A stretch of 28,420 bases of DNA from Firmicutes bacterium UBA5454 (GCA_002426555.1 DIQU01000027.1:7761-36180), one strand, 5' to 3'. Positions 1 through 8,581 are shown, counted from the first letter of the stretch. The notes: generated by a model not told the origin, from the sequence alone. A program made the numbers and translations.

Positions 1-2094
1 GCTCAGGTGCTGGCCTTAATAAGCTCGGTAAAAACAAGGATGAGTGAGCATAAACCCAAGGTAGAACCTGTGTTAATTCCAGCTATGATAGAGGGCTTAC
101 AAACCCAAAGAATCCTGCTCGATAACATCCGCAGGTGTGTAGAAACTGAGGATACATTATACGATAATGCCAGCCCTGAACTGGCCAATATCCGTCGACG
201 TATCAGCCGTGCCAACGATAGGGTGCGTGAGCGGTTAAACAGCTATCTTCATTCTCCGCAAATGCTGAAATACTTGCAAGAGCCTATTATTACCATGCGA
301 AATGGCAGGTATGTCCTACCAGTAAAACAAGAGAACCGTCCCCAAGTTCCGGGGATTGTGCATGATCAATCCTCCAGTGGGGCTACTCTTTTTATTGAAC
401 CTATGTCGGTGGTAGAGGCAAACAATGAAATAAAACAGCTTGTCCTGCGGGAGGAAGAAGAGATTGAGAGAATCCTTGCAGGATTAACCTCTCAGGTTGA
501 AGCAGTAAGAGAGGAAATCCTTTCTTCTCAAGAGATTTTGATAGAGCTGGATCTAATTTTTGCCAAGGGTGCTTTCAGCCTGTCCATTCGCGGTGTAAGA
601 GCACATCAGGTAAATTCTCTTTCTCTTCGTATCCGGAATGGAAGACATCCTCTTATTGATCCAAACGAGGTAGTACCTATTTCATTAGAACTAGGGCAAA
701 ACTTCACTACACTTATTATTACAGGTCCAAACACAGGTGGAAAAACCGTCACTTTGAAAACTGCAGGGCTTTTTGTCCTAATGGCTCAATCAGGGTTACA
801 TGTTCCGGCAGATTACGGTACAGAATTAGGAACTTTTCAAAATGTGTTTGCCGACATCGGTGACGAGCAAAGCATTGAACAGAGCTTAAGTACGTTTTCT
901 GCACACATGACCAATATAGTGAGAATATTGGATCAGGCAGGAGAAAAGGATTTGGTTTTATTCGATGAGTTAGGAGCAGGTACTGACCCCACAGAAGGTG
1001 CAGCCCTTGCTATGTCAATTTTGGATTACCTGCATTCAAAGAGAATATGTTCCATGGCAACCACCCATTACAGCGAGCTTAAGATATATGCCATCACCCA
1101 TGAAGGTGTAGAAAATGCATCCGTTGAGTTTGATGTAGAAACCTTACGACCGACATACCGATTGCTTATAGGTACACCTGGAAAGAGCAATGCTTTTGAG
1201 ATCTCAAAGCGCTTAGGATTGCCGGATTTTTTAATCGATGACGCTGGAAAATATTTGAGCCAGGAAAGCGTACGTTTTGAAGATGTTATGGGGGACATAG
1301 AACGAAGCAGAATAGCAAGTGAAAAGGAGCTTCAGCAAACCCAGGCTTTGTTGGCAGAAGCTAAAGCAATAAAAATAAAACACGAAAGTGAATTGGAAGA
1401 ATTAAATGAGCAAAGGGCGAAGTTCATATCCAATGCCAAAGAAGAAGCTCGAAAAGTGGTTCGTGACGCCAGATTAGAGGTAGACGAAATTATTAAGGAG
1501 CTCAATCTATTGAAGCTGGAAAGCGCTGAAAAAGAAAGAAACCAAGGCATTGAGGCTTCACGTAAAAGGCTCCGTGACAGCTTAGGAAAACTGGATGGCG
1601 GAGTACGGCTTAAAGGAGGGCCCCATGGTGGCAGAAAGCTGTCAAAAGATTTACAATTAGGTCAGAGTGTATATGTCGCCACTTTAGACCAAAAGGGTCA
1701 GGTGCTCAGTATTCCCGATCAGGATGGTAACCTAATGGTGCAGATAGGGATTATGAAGGTGAATGTTAAGCTGTCTGATTTGCGACAGACGGATGAGGCA
1801 GCGAAAAGTGAGCAAAGGTCAGGTAGAAAAATCAAGCTCAGAGTAACCTCCGTTTCCACAGAACTAGATTTGCGAGGACAAAATTCTGAAGAAGCTATAG
1901 TGGAAACCGATCGCTATCTGGATAATGCCTTTTTGGCGGGTCTTCAAGTTGTTACTATCATCCATGGAAAAGGTACAGGTGTCCTGCGAACTGCCATTCA
2001 TCAGCTGCTTCGCAGTCATCCTCATGTATGTTCATTCAGGCTGGGTAAATATGGCGAGGGAGAGTCTGGCGTTACTGTAGTAGAGCTTAAGTGA
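1..2094 (+). CDS. mutS2: MutS2 (partial, N-terminus outside window)
   Basis: This is the 3' part of a MutS2 protein, an ATPase of the MutS superfamily with a nuclease-type Smr domain. The family acts on branched DNA to limit recombination, and in Bacillus also on collided ribosomes. The frame is open at base 1, so the GTG at 7 is not the true start; about 90-100 residues are missing compared with the usual ~785. Counting from base 7, the Walker A motif GPNTGGKT is at residues 240-247 and the Walker B FDELGAGTDP begins near residue 319. A charged coiled-coil stretch covers about 430-530. The C-terminal Smr domain shows LDLRG (near 620) and HGKGTG (near 653). The response regulator starts 19 bases after the stop, so co-transcription is likely. 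Identification is secure; only the start is unseen. Confidence 0.97.
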   Translation, partial: AQVLALISSVKTRMSEHKPKVEPVLIPAMIEGLQTQRILLDNIRRCVETEDTLYDNASPELANIRRRISRANDRVRERLNSYLHSPQMLKYLQEPIITMRNGRYVLPVKQENRPQVPGIVHDQSSSGATLFIEPMSVVEANNEIKQLVLREEEEIERILAGLTSQVEAVREEILSSQEILIELDLIFAKGAFSLSIRGVRAHQVNSLSLRIRNGRHPLIDPNEVVPISLELGQNFTTLIITGPNTGGKTVTLKTAGLFVLMAQSGLHVPADYGTELGTFQNVFADIGDEQSIEQSLSTFSAHMTNIVRILDQAGEKDLVLFDELGAGTDPTEGAALAMSILDYLHSKRICSMATTHYSELKIYAITHEGVENASVEFDVETLRPTYRLLIGTPGKSNAFEISKRLGLPDFLIDDAGKYLSQESVRFEDVMGDIERSRIASEKELQQTQALLAEAKAIKIKHESELEELNEQRAKFISNAKEEARKVVRDARLEVDEIIKELNLLKLESAEKERNQGIEASRKRLRDSLGKLDGGVRLKGGPHGGRKLSKDLQLGQSVYVATLDQKGQVLSIPDQDGNLMVQIGIMKVNVKLSDLRQTDEAAKSEQRSGRKIKLRVTSVSTELDLRGQNSEEAIVETDRYLDNAFLAGLQVVTIIHGKGTGVLRTAIHQLLRSHPHVCSFRLGKYGEGESGVTVVELK

Positions 2095-2113
2095 ATAAAG
2101 GGGGAAAAGCAAA

Positions 2114-2803
2114 ATGAATGATCAGCGTATCATGGTTGTAGATGATGATTATAATATCAATCAGTTAATTAAGCTGTATCTGGAGAAAGAAGGATATAAG
2201 GTTACACCAGTACACGATGGAAATCAGGTCCAGAAGGCATTTAAGGACAATCCTCCAGCACTGGTGGTATTGGATTTAATGCTGCCGGGGATGGATGGCT
2301 GGGATATCTGCCGAGAAATTCGAAAAATCAGCGACATTCCCATAATCATGCTGACTGCTAAAGGCGAGACTTTTGACAAGGTATTGGGATTGGAGTTAGG
2401 TGCTGATGATTATATGGTCAAGCCCTTTGATCCCAAGGAACTGATGGCTAGAATCAAGGCGGTTTTAAGAAGACACAAGCCAGTTAAGGATGATACAGCA
2501 GAAATCGCTTATCCCAATTTAAGTGTCAACCTCTCCCAATATTCGGTTACATATTATGGACAGCAAATAGAGTTTCCACCAAAGGAGCTTGAGCTCTTAT
2601 ATTTTCTAGCCAGCAACCCAAATAGAGTGTTTACAAGAGAACAGCTGCTGGGTCAGGTTTGGGGCTTCGACTTTTTTGGTGATTCTCGAACCGTAGATGT
2701 TCATATCAAACGTATACGGGAAAAACTCAATAAGGAAAATGCAAATGGGAGCTGGCAGATAAAAACCGTCTGGGGTGTGGGCTATAAATTTGAGGTGAAG
2801 TAG
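2114..2803 (+). CDS. OmpR/PhoB-family response regulator
   Basis: A 229-residue DNA-binding response regulator. The receiver domain (about 1-115) has the acidic pocket D10-D12, phospho-acceptor D54 in VVLDLMLPG, T81 and K103. The C-terminal winged-helix domain (about 130-227) ends in the typical VWGVGYKFE signature. It has a purine-rich ribosome site (AGGGGGAAAAG) 8-9 bases before ATG. Its stop codon directly abuts the ATG of the kinase gene, so the two are translationally linked partners. Family relatives include PhoP/WalR/ResD types; the sequence alone does not say which signal is sensed. A natural target is the htrA promoter just downstream, which carries 11-bp-spaced hexamers of the kind that tandem winged-helix regulators bind. 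Confidence 0.95.
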   Translation: MNDQRIMVVDDDYNINQLIKLYLEKEGYKVTPVHDGNQVQKAFKDNPPALVVLDLMLPGMDGWDICREIRKISDIPIIMLTAKGETFDKVLGLELGADDYMVKPFDPKELMARIKAVLRRHKPVKDDTAEIAYPNLSVNLSQYSVTYYGQQIEFPPKELELLYFLASNPNRVFTREQLLGQVWGFDFFGDSRTVDVHIKRIREKLNKENANGSWQIKTVWGVGYKFEVK

Positions 2804-4237
2804 ATGTTTCAGTTTCGGTCTCTGTTTACCAGACTTATGGTAACCTTTTTCGTAATAACTCTATGTATTATGCTGATTCTGGGTATCTTACTTTCTACCT
2901 TTTTTGAGAGCTTTATCATGGAAACCCGTAAAGAAGAGCTCATTCGAGAGGGTGGTGCTATCTCCCAGTATATAGGTCTATACTTGACAGGCTTTATCGA
3001 CACACGCATTCTTCATTATCAATATCAGATTATAGATCGCTTTTTGGGGACAACTATCTGGGTAACTGATGAGCGAGGTAATATCTGGAGCAGTCATAAT
3101 TCTACCCTGCTCGAAGAAGTGGATTGGGAAAACCAAAAAGTAACCATTGATGAATTTGTTCAGGTGCTGGAGGGAAACACCATCACCTTGGAAGGCAGGT
3201 TTGGCGAAAGCTTTCCGGAACCGATGTTAACTGTTGGGATGCCATTGAAGATAAACGAAAGAATAAGAGGCACCATCTTTTTACATTCACCCATCCAAGG
3301 TCTTAATCGTACTCTAAGGAACACATATCAAAGCATTTGGCGTTCTGCCATTTTAACATCATTATTGTCATTGTTATTGTCATTTATTATTTCCAGACGC
3401 TTCTCCAAGCCACTGACAGAGATGAATATCATTTCCAGAGAGATTGCAACGGGAAATTTCAAACGCCGTGTAAAGGTGAAGACCAAAGACGAAGTCGGGC
3501 AGCTGGCTGTGAATTTCAACGCCATGGCTGATTCTCTGGAAAAGCTGGAATCTATGAGGCGGAGCTTTGTGGCTAATGTTTCTCACGAGCTGCGATCACC
3601 TTTAACTTCTATGAAAGGTTATATTCAAGGAGTCTTGGATCACACCATTCCTGTTGAAGATCAGGATAAGTATCTGAAAATTGCTTTAGATGAGACAGAG
3701 AGAATGAATCGACTCATCAATGAATTGCTTGACTTATCGCAAATTGAAACAGGACAATTTTCCATGGATATTAGAGTAGTTGATATTAACGAAATCATCC
3801 GCAGAGTTCTAATCTCCAAGGAAGATTGTATCAATGACAGGGGCATGGAGGTAGAAGTGGACTTTGAAAAGGATGTTTGTATGGTAGAAGGTGATCCTGA
3901 CCGTTTACAACAGGTTATAATTAATTTGTTGGACAATGCTATTAAACACAATCGAGATGGCGGTCTTATTACTTTAAAAACCTGGTTACATAAGGACCAT
4001 GTGTATGTGAAAGTTGCAGATCAGGGCTCAGGCATCAACAAGGAGGAAATCCCTCATCTATGGGAACCCTTTTATCAAATTGATAAATCCAGAACCCGGA
4101 AGAAGGAGGGAACCGGTTTGGGTCTATCCATTGTTAAAAAAATAATTGAAGCTCATGAGCAGAATATCTGGCTGAACAGTGAAGAAGGAAAAGGATCGGC
4201 CTTTATCTTTTCCCTTAAAGCAGTGAAAAAAACATGA
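2804..4237 (+). CDS. Membrane sensor histidine kinase (HAMP-HisKA-HATPase)
   Basis: A 477-residue sensor kinase, partner of the preceding regulator. TM1 is about residues 11-33, an extracytoplasmic sensor region covers about 35-178, and TM2 is about 181-199. A HAMP linker follows (about 200-252). The HisKA box FVANVSHELRSPLTS carries the phospho-acceptor H261. The ATPase domain shows the N-box (N378 in NLLDNAIKH), G1 (ADQGSGI) and G2 (GTGLGLSIV). There is no PAS domain between HAMP and HisKA, so sensing must come through the extracytoplasmic part or the membrane. The ribosome site GAGGTGAAG lies inside the end of the regulator gene. The domain order matches PhoR/ResE-like kinases, but the sensor region is not diagnostic. 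Confidence 0.95.
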   Translation: MFQFRSLFTRLMVTFFVITLCIMLILGILLSTFFESFIMETRKEELIREGGAISQYIGLYLTGFIDTRILHYQYQIIDRFLGTTIWVTDERGNIWSSHNSTLLEEVDWENQKVTIDEFVQVLEGNTITLEGRFGESFPEPMLTVGMPLKINERIRGTIFLHSPIQGLNRTLRNTYQSIWRSAILTSLLSLLLSFIISRRFSKPLTEMNIISREIATGNFKRRVKVKTKDEVGQLAVNFNAMADSLEKLESMRRSFVANVSHELRSPLTSMKGYIQGVLDHTIPVEDQDKYLKIALDETERMNRLINELLDLSQIETGQFSMDIRVVDINEIIRRVLISKEDCINDRGMEVEVDFEKDVCMVEGDPDRLQQVIINLLDNAIKHNRDGGLITLKTWLHKDHVYVKVADQGSGINKEEIPHLWEPFYQIDKSRTRKKEGTGLGLSIVKKIIEAHEQNIWLNSEEGKGSAFIFSLKAVKKT

Positions 4238-4252
4238 TGATATAAAAATTTG

Positions 4253-4295
4253 TTTACATCAAGTTCATATTTTATTCAAAAAACAGGTTTATAAT
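4253..4295 (+). promoter_or_regulatory. Candidate response-regulator operator and promoter of htrA
   Basis: Three similar hexamers, TTTACA (4253), TTCATA (4264) and TTCAAA (4275), lie exactly 11 bp apart, followed by a -10-like TATAAT at 4290-4295. No good -35 sits at 16-18 bp, as expected for an activator-dependent promoter. Tandem PhoB/OmpR-type winged-helix regulators bind TT(A/C/T)A(C/T)A-like hexamers at this period (known for Bacillus PhoP); the first two hexamers fit that form. Regulation by the adjacent two-component system is inference. Confidence 0.45.
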
Positions 4296-4361
4296 AATAA
4301 TAGAACAAAATAGAACATAGAAAAAAGGAAATTTTTTGGATTATTCGGAGGTGTAAAATAA

Positions 4362-5588
4362 ATGAAGGAATTTTATGAATTTGATGAAGAACGATATCAA
4401 AAAAAGAGCAGAGTAAAAGGGTATATTGCTATAGCATTGATTTTTACCCTAATAGGTGGTTTGCTGTTTTATGCATTGTCTCCTTATATTATAGGTAGAA
4501 ACAGCAGCGCTGGAAATGAAGATGCAGGACAAATTACTAAAAGCCCAAATCCAAATGATCAAAATGCTGCTTCGACAGATACAAACAACGATAATAGTTT
4601 TACTATAGGAAGCAGAGAAGATTTTTTTATAGATCGCGATAATCCAGTAGCTGATATAGCAGCGAAGTTGGAAAAAGCCGTAGTAGGAATTACTAATAAA
4701 TCGGAGGTTGTTGTGCCGGATATGTTCTTCTACAGGCAGCAGGTACAGGAAGTAGAAGGATATGGATCGGGAATTATCATCAGTGGGGAAGGTCATGTAC
4801 TTACCAACCACCATGTTGTAGAAGGTGCAAAGGAATTATTTGTTATCATGTCCGATGGTGAAATCATTAAAGCAGAGTTGATAGGTTCTGACGCTCAAAG
4901 CGATATTGCTGTATTGAAGATTGAATCTGATAACTTAACTGTAGCAAAAATCGGAGATTCCGATATGATGCGTAAAGGCGATTTTGCCATAGCCATAGGA
5001 AACCCTCTGGGTCATGAATTGGCTGGTACGGTTAACTTCGGTGTAATCAGTGCTCCCAACCGATCTCTGGAGCTGGATGGAAAAACCATGCAGCTGATTC
5101 AAACCGATGCGGCTATAAACAATGGAAACAGTGGCGGCGCCCTGGTCAACATGAATGGGGAAGTTATTGGTATGAATACGGTTAAATTTGGCGGCGGTAC
5201 TGTTGAAGGCTTGGGTTTTGCTATCCCTTCAAACGTTTTCAAACCCATAGCTCAGGAAATAATAGAAACCGGTAAGGTGTCTTACCCACAAAAACCCTGG
5301 TTAGGTGTTTATATTGGTGAGATTACAGTGGAAGCATCACAAGAATATGGATATCCCCAAGGTGTTATCATTACAGATGTGGAAAGAGATAGTCCTGCAG
5401 CCAAGGCTGGTATGAAACCGGCAGATGTAATAATCGGGATGGATGGTCAAGAGCTGAAAACCATCGATGAATTGAGAAAAATATTGGAGAGCCATGAGGT
5501 AGATGATGTTGTGGACATTGATTTATGGAGAAATGGTGATGAATTTACCCTGAAGGTAAAGCTGGGTGGCACGAATGTATATGATTAA
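4362..5588 (+). CDS. htrA: HtrA/DegP-type membrane-anchored serine protease
   Basis: A 408-residue S1C protease for quality control of extracytoplasmic proteins. One N-terminal TM anchor lies at about residues 21-45, followed by a low-complexity N/D/S linker to about 90. The trypsin-like domain has the catalytic triad H151 (LTNHHVV), D181 (SDIAVLKI) and S257 (GNSGGAL). A single C-terminal PDZ domain (about 305-400) includes DSPAAKAGMKPADVI. The length fits Gram-positive HtrA. GGAGGTG precedes ATG with good spacing. It follows the two-component genes with a 124-bp gap containing its own candidate regulated promoter, which recalls the htrA genes near walRK or cssRS in Bacilli; a link to envelope stress is inference from this arrangement. 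Confidence 0.95.
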   Translation: MKEFYEFDEERYQKKSRVKGYIAIALIFTLIGGLLFYALSPYIIGRNSSAGNEDAGQITKSPNPNDQNAASTDTNNDNSFTIGSREDFFIDRDNPVADIAAKLEKAVVGITNKSEVVVPDMFFYRQQVQEVEGYGSGIIISGEGHVLTNHHVVEGAKELFVIMSDGEIIKAELIGSDAQSDIAVLKIESDNLTVAKIGDSDMMRKGDFAIAIGNPLGHELAGTVNFGVISAPNRSLELDGKTMQLIQTDAAINNGNSGGALVNMNGEVIGMNTVKFGGGTVEGLGFAIPSNVFKPIAQEIIETGKVSYPQKPWLGVYIGEITVEASQEYGYPQGVIITDVERDSPAAKAGMKPADVIIGMDGQELKTIDELRKILESHEVDDVVDIDLWRNGDEFTLKVKLGGTNVYD

Positions 5589-5632
5589 GCAGTGATAAGT
5601 ATAAAGTTGTTAATCATAATGAAAATTAGTAA

Positions 5633-5842
5633 ATGAAGTGCAGGTTGGTACGAGTATATTATTTTCGTGATTATCTTAACACAATGCCGGATATTGCAAA
5701 GGAATACGAAAACATTAAAATCCGCCTGGCAGTTGAAAATCCATACGATAAAGGTCGGGAAAAATATCAAGCCGGGAAAGAAGACTTCGTTCTTTCCAAG
5801 ATAAATGAAGCGCGGCTATGGGCAAAATTTGGCAAGGTATAA
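5633..5842 (+). pseudogene. Remnant of a GrpB-family (UPF0157) nucleotidyltransferase-like gene
   Basis: The 70-codon frame matches only the C-terminal third of GrpB-family proteins: FRDYLNTMPDIAKEYENIK, then a basic stretch, then YQAGKEDFVL and NEARLWA, the usual order of that family's end. Full-length members have about 170-180 residues. The expected upstream catalytic part is absent: the bases between the htrA stop and 5633 encode nothing similar in any frame I read. No ribosome site precedes the ATG. I read it as a decayed, 5'-truncated gene; a recent small functional protein is less likely. Confidence 0.6.
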
Positions 5843-5871
5843 AGGGTATGGGAAAATCCCGCTTTAACCTT
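5834..5871. terminator. Candidate bidirectional terminator hairpin
   Basis: An imperfect inverted repeat lies between the two convergent genes. Outer arms AAGGTATAAAG and CTTTAACCTT pair with one bulge, and an inner GGGA/TCCC stem closes on an AAA loop. It abuts the stop codon of the minus-strand gene. The T-tracts are poor on both strands, so termination efficiency is uncertain. Confidence 0.4.
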
Positions 5872-5874
5872 GGT

Positions 5875-7524
5875 TTACCTGTATATATAATAGGCCAGGA
5901 CATAAGGATTATCATCTTTACTGCCCCAGTAATTACCAAAGATATCTATTCTCTCATCCAGGACAAAGCTTCCAGTCTTCCAGTACTCCACATGTATAAT
6001 CCGCTCAGCTTGTCCCTGAGTTGCCATATCAACTAATAGAGTGGTTTTGGTTCCAGTGGATTGGATATCCTTTATTCTACCTGAATATTTAAAAGAAACT
6101 CCATGGTGCAAATTAGGGTATCTTATGAGCTCCTGATAATCGGAAGCCCATGCAGCTCCCGTATAATCACGTTCACCTGAGGGACGTTCTATAACCGTCT
6201 CAAGCAAGGAGTCTTCTTTGCCTTCAAGTTTGGCAGTCAACACCAGGGGGGTATACCCTTTGGAAGCTGCTCTTACAAACAGCTTGAAGTCCCCTGTGAC
6301 AGCATCAATCACCGGCTCGCCTTGCAGCGTCAGATTGGTGGAAAGCACAGCCTCCGGGTGGGTGTTGCCAGTTATTTCTACCCACTCAGTGTCTTGAGCC
6401 TGGATAGGTATATTTTGGTCTATCACCAGGGGGAATTCCATCTGTCGTCTTTTCAACAGAACAGTTCCCAAATTATCATGATAGCCTCTTGCGGAAACCT
6501 GTATCTGTATGAGGGTTTCAGCCTGATCAGGCACTTCCAGCTGTACTGAAAGATTTCCCTGATCATCAAGTAAATGGGAGTAATGATTGTCATTAATCAG
6601 GACATCCGATCCTGGTAATACCTTCAAAATGAGCTGTGTATTGTTTCCATCTATCACAGCTTCACCGCTGGATGGCGATATAATATGCAAGGGTGCTTTA
6701 TGTACAGGAACTTCAAAGTGGATTTCTTCATTAAGATCAGGATAGCCATCAGCCAGCATTGTCAAAATCAGTACTACCTGAAGCTTTCCATCTTTCTCTT
6801 CGTAATTGCCGGTCAGGGCAAGCTCTCTATCAAGCAGAACGAATTCAGCTAGATCCTTTGAAACCGCTGCAGTTTTGTCCAGAAGCTTGACCTGTTCTCC
6901 ATTAGAGCTTTGTATAATAATTTTTCTGGCAGGCATTCCATTCTGCTCTGTTTCCTCTACTTTATAGTCCACATCAATGAGCTTGGTTTCCGGTTGGTAT
7001 GATTGTTTTTGTTTCAGCTGATCATATCCAATGTAAACCAGAACGGCGATTAAAGCTATAAGCACAATTGAGATAAAGGTTTTAATCAGCAGCTGTAATC
7101 CGTCTTCATCTTTTTCCCGTGCTGCTTTTCGATATCTGCGAAGAGGAAGTTGTTCCTGATAATTGAATTCTTCTTCCCTGTAGTTATCCTGCAGCAGCCC
7201 GTCATCAGAATAATCCAGATTCCACCAGTCATCTTCTGTAGTATCAGTCCAACTTGATGACACGGATTCTATTTTATTTTCTGTTTTTTTGGTTTTATCA
7301 TCAAGCGATGATTGTTTATCATATATTATGTTTTCATCTGCGACATCCATTCTGTTTCCAGGGGTTTTTTCTTCTGTTGTAAAAGCTTCGTCTCCAGACG
7401 CTGACAGCCTGTCTTCCTTGGAATGAACAGAATTTTCAGCGGAACCCATAGTTAGAGAAGTACCGCAAAGATAGCAGTATAAATGGTAATCAAAATTTTT
7501 CGTACTACAAGTTGGGCATATCAT
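5875..7524 (-). CDS. Zinc-ribbon, single-TM protein with large extracytoplasmic beta-rich region
   Basis: A 549-residue protein with no function I can assign. The N-terminus has a zinc ribbon with Cys at 3, 6, 17 and 20. Next comes a long acidic, Ser/Thr-rich disordered stretch (about 25-125) and a basic patch (RRYRKAAREK) just before one TM helix at about 148-167. That polarity puts the zinc ribbon in the cytoplasm and the rest outside. The outside part (about 170-549) looks beta-rich, with repeated Ig-like strand patterns, and ends in an OB-like segment (VLDERIDIFGNYWG). The start is fixed by AAGGAGG about 7 bases upstream. The layout resembles TcaA/YvbJ-type zinc-ribbon membrane proteins, but the extracellular domains differ enough that I do not transfer a function. 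It stands alone on the minus strand. Confidence 0.85.
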   Translation of the reverse strand: MICPTCSTKNFDYHLYCYLCGTSLTMGSAENSVHSKEDRLSASGDEAFTTEEKTPGNRMDVADENIIYDKQSSLDDKTKKTENKIESVSSSWTDTTEDDWWNLDYSDDGLLQDNYREEEFNYQEQLPLRRYRKAAREKDEDGLQLLIKTFISIVLIALIAVLVYIGYDQLKQKQSYQPETKLIDVDYKVEETEQNGMPARKIIIQSSNGEQVKLLDKTAAVSKDLAEFVLLDRELALTGNYEEKDGKLQVVLILTMLADGYPDLNEEIHFEVPVHKAPLHIISPSSGEAVIDGNNTQLILKVLPGSDVLINDNHYSHLLDDQGNLSVQLEVPDQAETLIQIQVSARGYHDNLGTVLLKRRQMEFPLVIDQNIPIQAQDTEWVEITGNTHPEAVLSTNLTLQGEPVIDAVTGDFKLFVRAASKGYTPLVLTAKLEGKEDSLLETVIERPSGERDYTGAAWASDYQELIRYPNLHHGVSFKYSGRIKDIQSTGTKTTLLVDMATQGQAERIIHVEYWKTGSFVLDERIDIFGNYWGSKDDNPYVLAYYIYR

Positions 7525-7647
7525 AAGCCATCCTCCTTTGTCGGCAGGGCAGAAAAAACCAAATATTCTGCAATAAGTGCATTAATCATATTATTCTCAA
7601 TCTGTCATGTGTTTTCCTGCTTATTTCTGTAGGAACAGTAAGAAATT

Positions 7648-7666
7648 TTGTGACTCGTGATCACAA
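7648..7666. promoter_or_regulatory. Dyad operator candidate TTGTGA-N7-TCACAA
   Basis: A perfect 6-bp inverted repeat with a 7-bp spacer sits about 33 bp upstream of the -35 of the plus-strand promoter. A second overlapping dyad (TCGTG/CACGA) shares its right half. The half-sites resemble CRP/FNR-type sites (TGTGA...TCACA), although CRP spacing is 6. No regulator gene lies nearby. Confidence 0.35.
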
Positions 7667-7698
7667 CACGATGAGTGTAATATATTAAATTTTTCTAC

Positions 7699-7726
7699 TT
7701 GACCAGCTGTAAATAGTGACTAATAT
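7699..7726 (+). promoter_or_regulatory. Sigma-A-type promoter for the two-TM protein gene
   Basis: TTGACC (7699-7704), a 16-bp spacer and TAATAT (7721-7726) resemble the vegetative consensus. The predicted leader before the coding start at 7835 is about 100 bases. Confidence 0.45.
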
Positions 7727-7834
7727 AGTTAGCTAAAGTGAAAAAATATTTGAAATTTGGGAATCGGGGTACCATAAGTGATGAAATCATGATAGAATAA
7801 CAACAATATCATCCAGATATAGGGAGTGTGGAGT

Positions 7835-8413
7835 GTGGAAACAAGAAATTTTCGAAATACCAGAAAGACTGATCTATTTAGGGAAGAATCGGTAAGCAAG
7901 GTTAACACCGGAATAAACACTTTAATTTTTGTGTTAGCATGGATAGGCTTGGCTTTTAATGGGTTTATGGCAGTGTTGTGGTTTCAAACCATATTTGCCC
8001 AGCTGGGTCAGGGCAGCTTTAATATCATGCCGGTAATTTTGTTTTTGATTTTTGGAGGACTGACTTATTTTTGTTTTTTTGTTAAAAACAATCAAAAATT
8101 GGAATATGACTATACATTTACAAACGGCACCTTGGACATTGCCAAAATTTATAATAATTCACGGCGTAAAAAATTGCTTACAACTGATGTCAGAGAGTTT
8201 GAGATTCTTGCACCTGCAAGCGACGAAGGTTTTCAACGGATGTTGCAGCATCCCGGCATTAAAAAGCTCAATTATTTTTTGAACCGAGGCGGAGGCTTAT
8301 ACTATGCGGTCTTTACCAACAATGGCGAAAAGACCATCCTTATTTTTGAACCCAGCGATGAAATGGTGCGGCTGTGTAAGCTGGTTAATCCCAGAAATAC
8401 AAAAACAGAGTAA
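7835..8413 (+). CDS. Small two-TM protein (DUF6106-like)
   Basis: A 192-residue membrane protein, start taken as GTG at 7835. AGGGAG (7821-7826) lies 8 bases before it, whereas the in-frame GTG at 7826 overlaps that site. A charged N-terminus (to about 22) is followed by two TM helices (about 27-50 and 60-80) separated by a short Gly-containing loop. A cytoplasmic-looking C-terminal domain of about 110 residues has the pattern LEYDYTFTNGTLDIAKI and a later REFEILAP. That pattern resembles the small Clostridia family listed as DUF6106; this is recall, not a search. No function is known to me. The gene is monocistronic, with its own promoter and a terminator directly after the stop. Confidence 0.8.
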   Translation: METRNFRNTRKTDLFREESVSKVNTGINTLIFVLAWIGLAFNGFMAVLWFQTIFAQLGQGSFNIMPVILFLIFGGLTYFCFFVKNNQKLEYDYTFTNGTLDIAKIYNNSRRKKLLTTDVREFEILAPASDEGFQRMLQHPGIKKLNYFLNRGGGLYYAVFTNNGEKTILIFEPSDEMVRLCKLVNPRNTKTE

Positions 8414-8416
8414 AGC

Positions 8417-8440
8417 ATGCTCCCCCAGGGGGCATTTTCT
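8417..8440 (+). terminator. Intrinsic terminator
   Basis: ATGC-T-CCC pairs with GGG-GCAT around a small CCAGG loop (single T bulge), followed by TTTTCT. It begins 3 bases after the stop of the two-TM protein gene. Confidence 0.75.
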
Positions 8441-8581
8441 CTAATCAGTGTTCGGTCGGTTGAAGTATCATTAAAAATCAATAGAAGTACTTTATGGGAA
8501 TATATTCGCCTGTTTGTAATGATTTTTAGTGTCATTTTATGAAGTTAACATATAAGCATGATAAAGGGGCAGTTTGTAAAT

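Larger units (their letters stand above)
7525..7834. other. Divergent intergenic region (310 bp)
   Basis: No gene is visible. The region separates the minus-strand zinc-ribbon gene from the plus-strand two-TM gene. It contains a short inverted repeat GCAGAA/TTCTGC (7549-7571) near the zinc-ribbon start, the dyad at 7648-7666 and a plus-strand promoter at 7699-7726. I saw no convincing minus-strand promoter. Confidence 0.6.
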
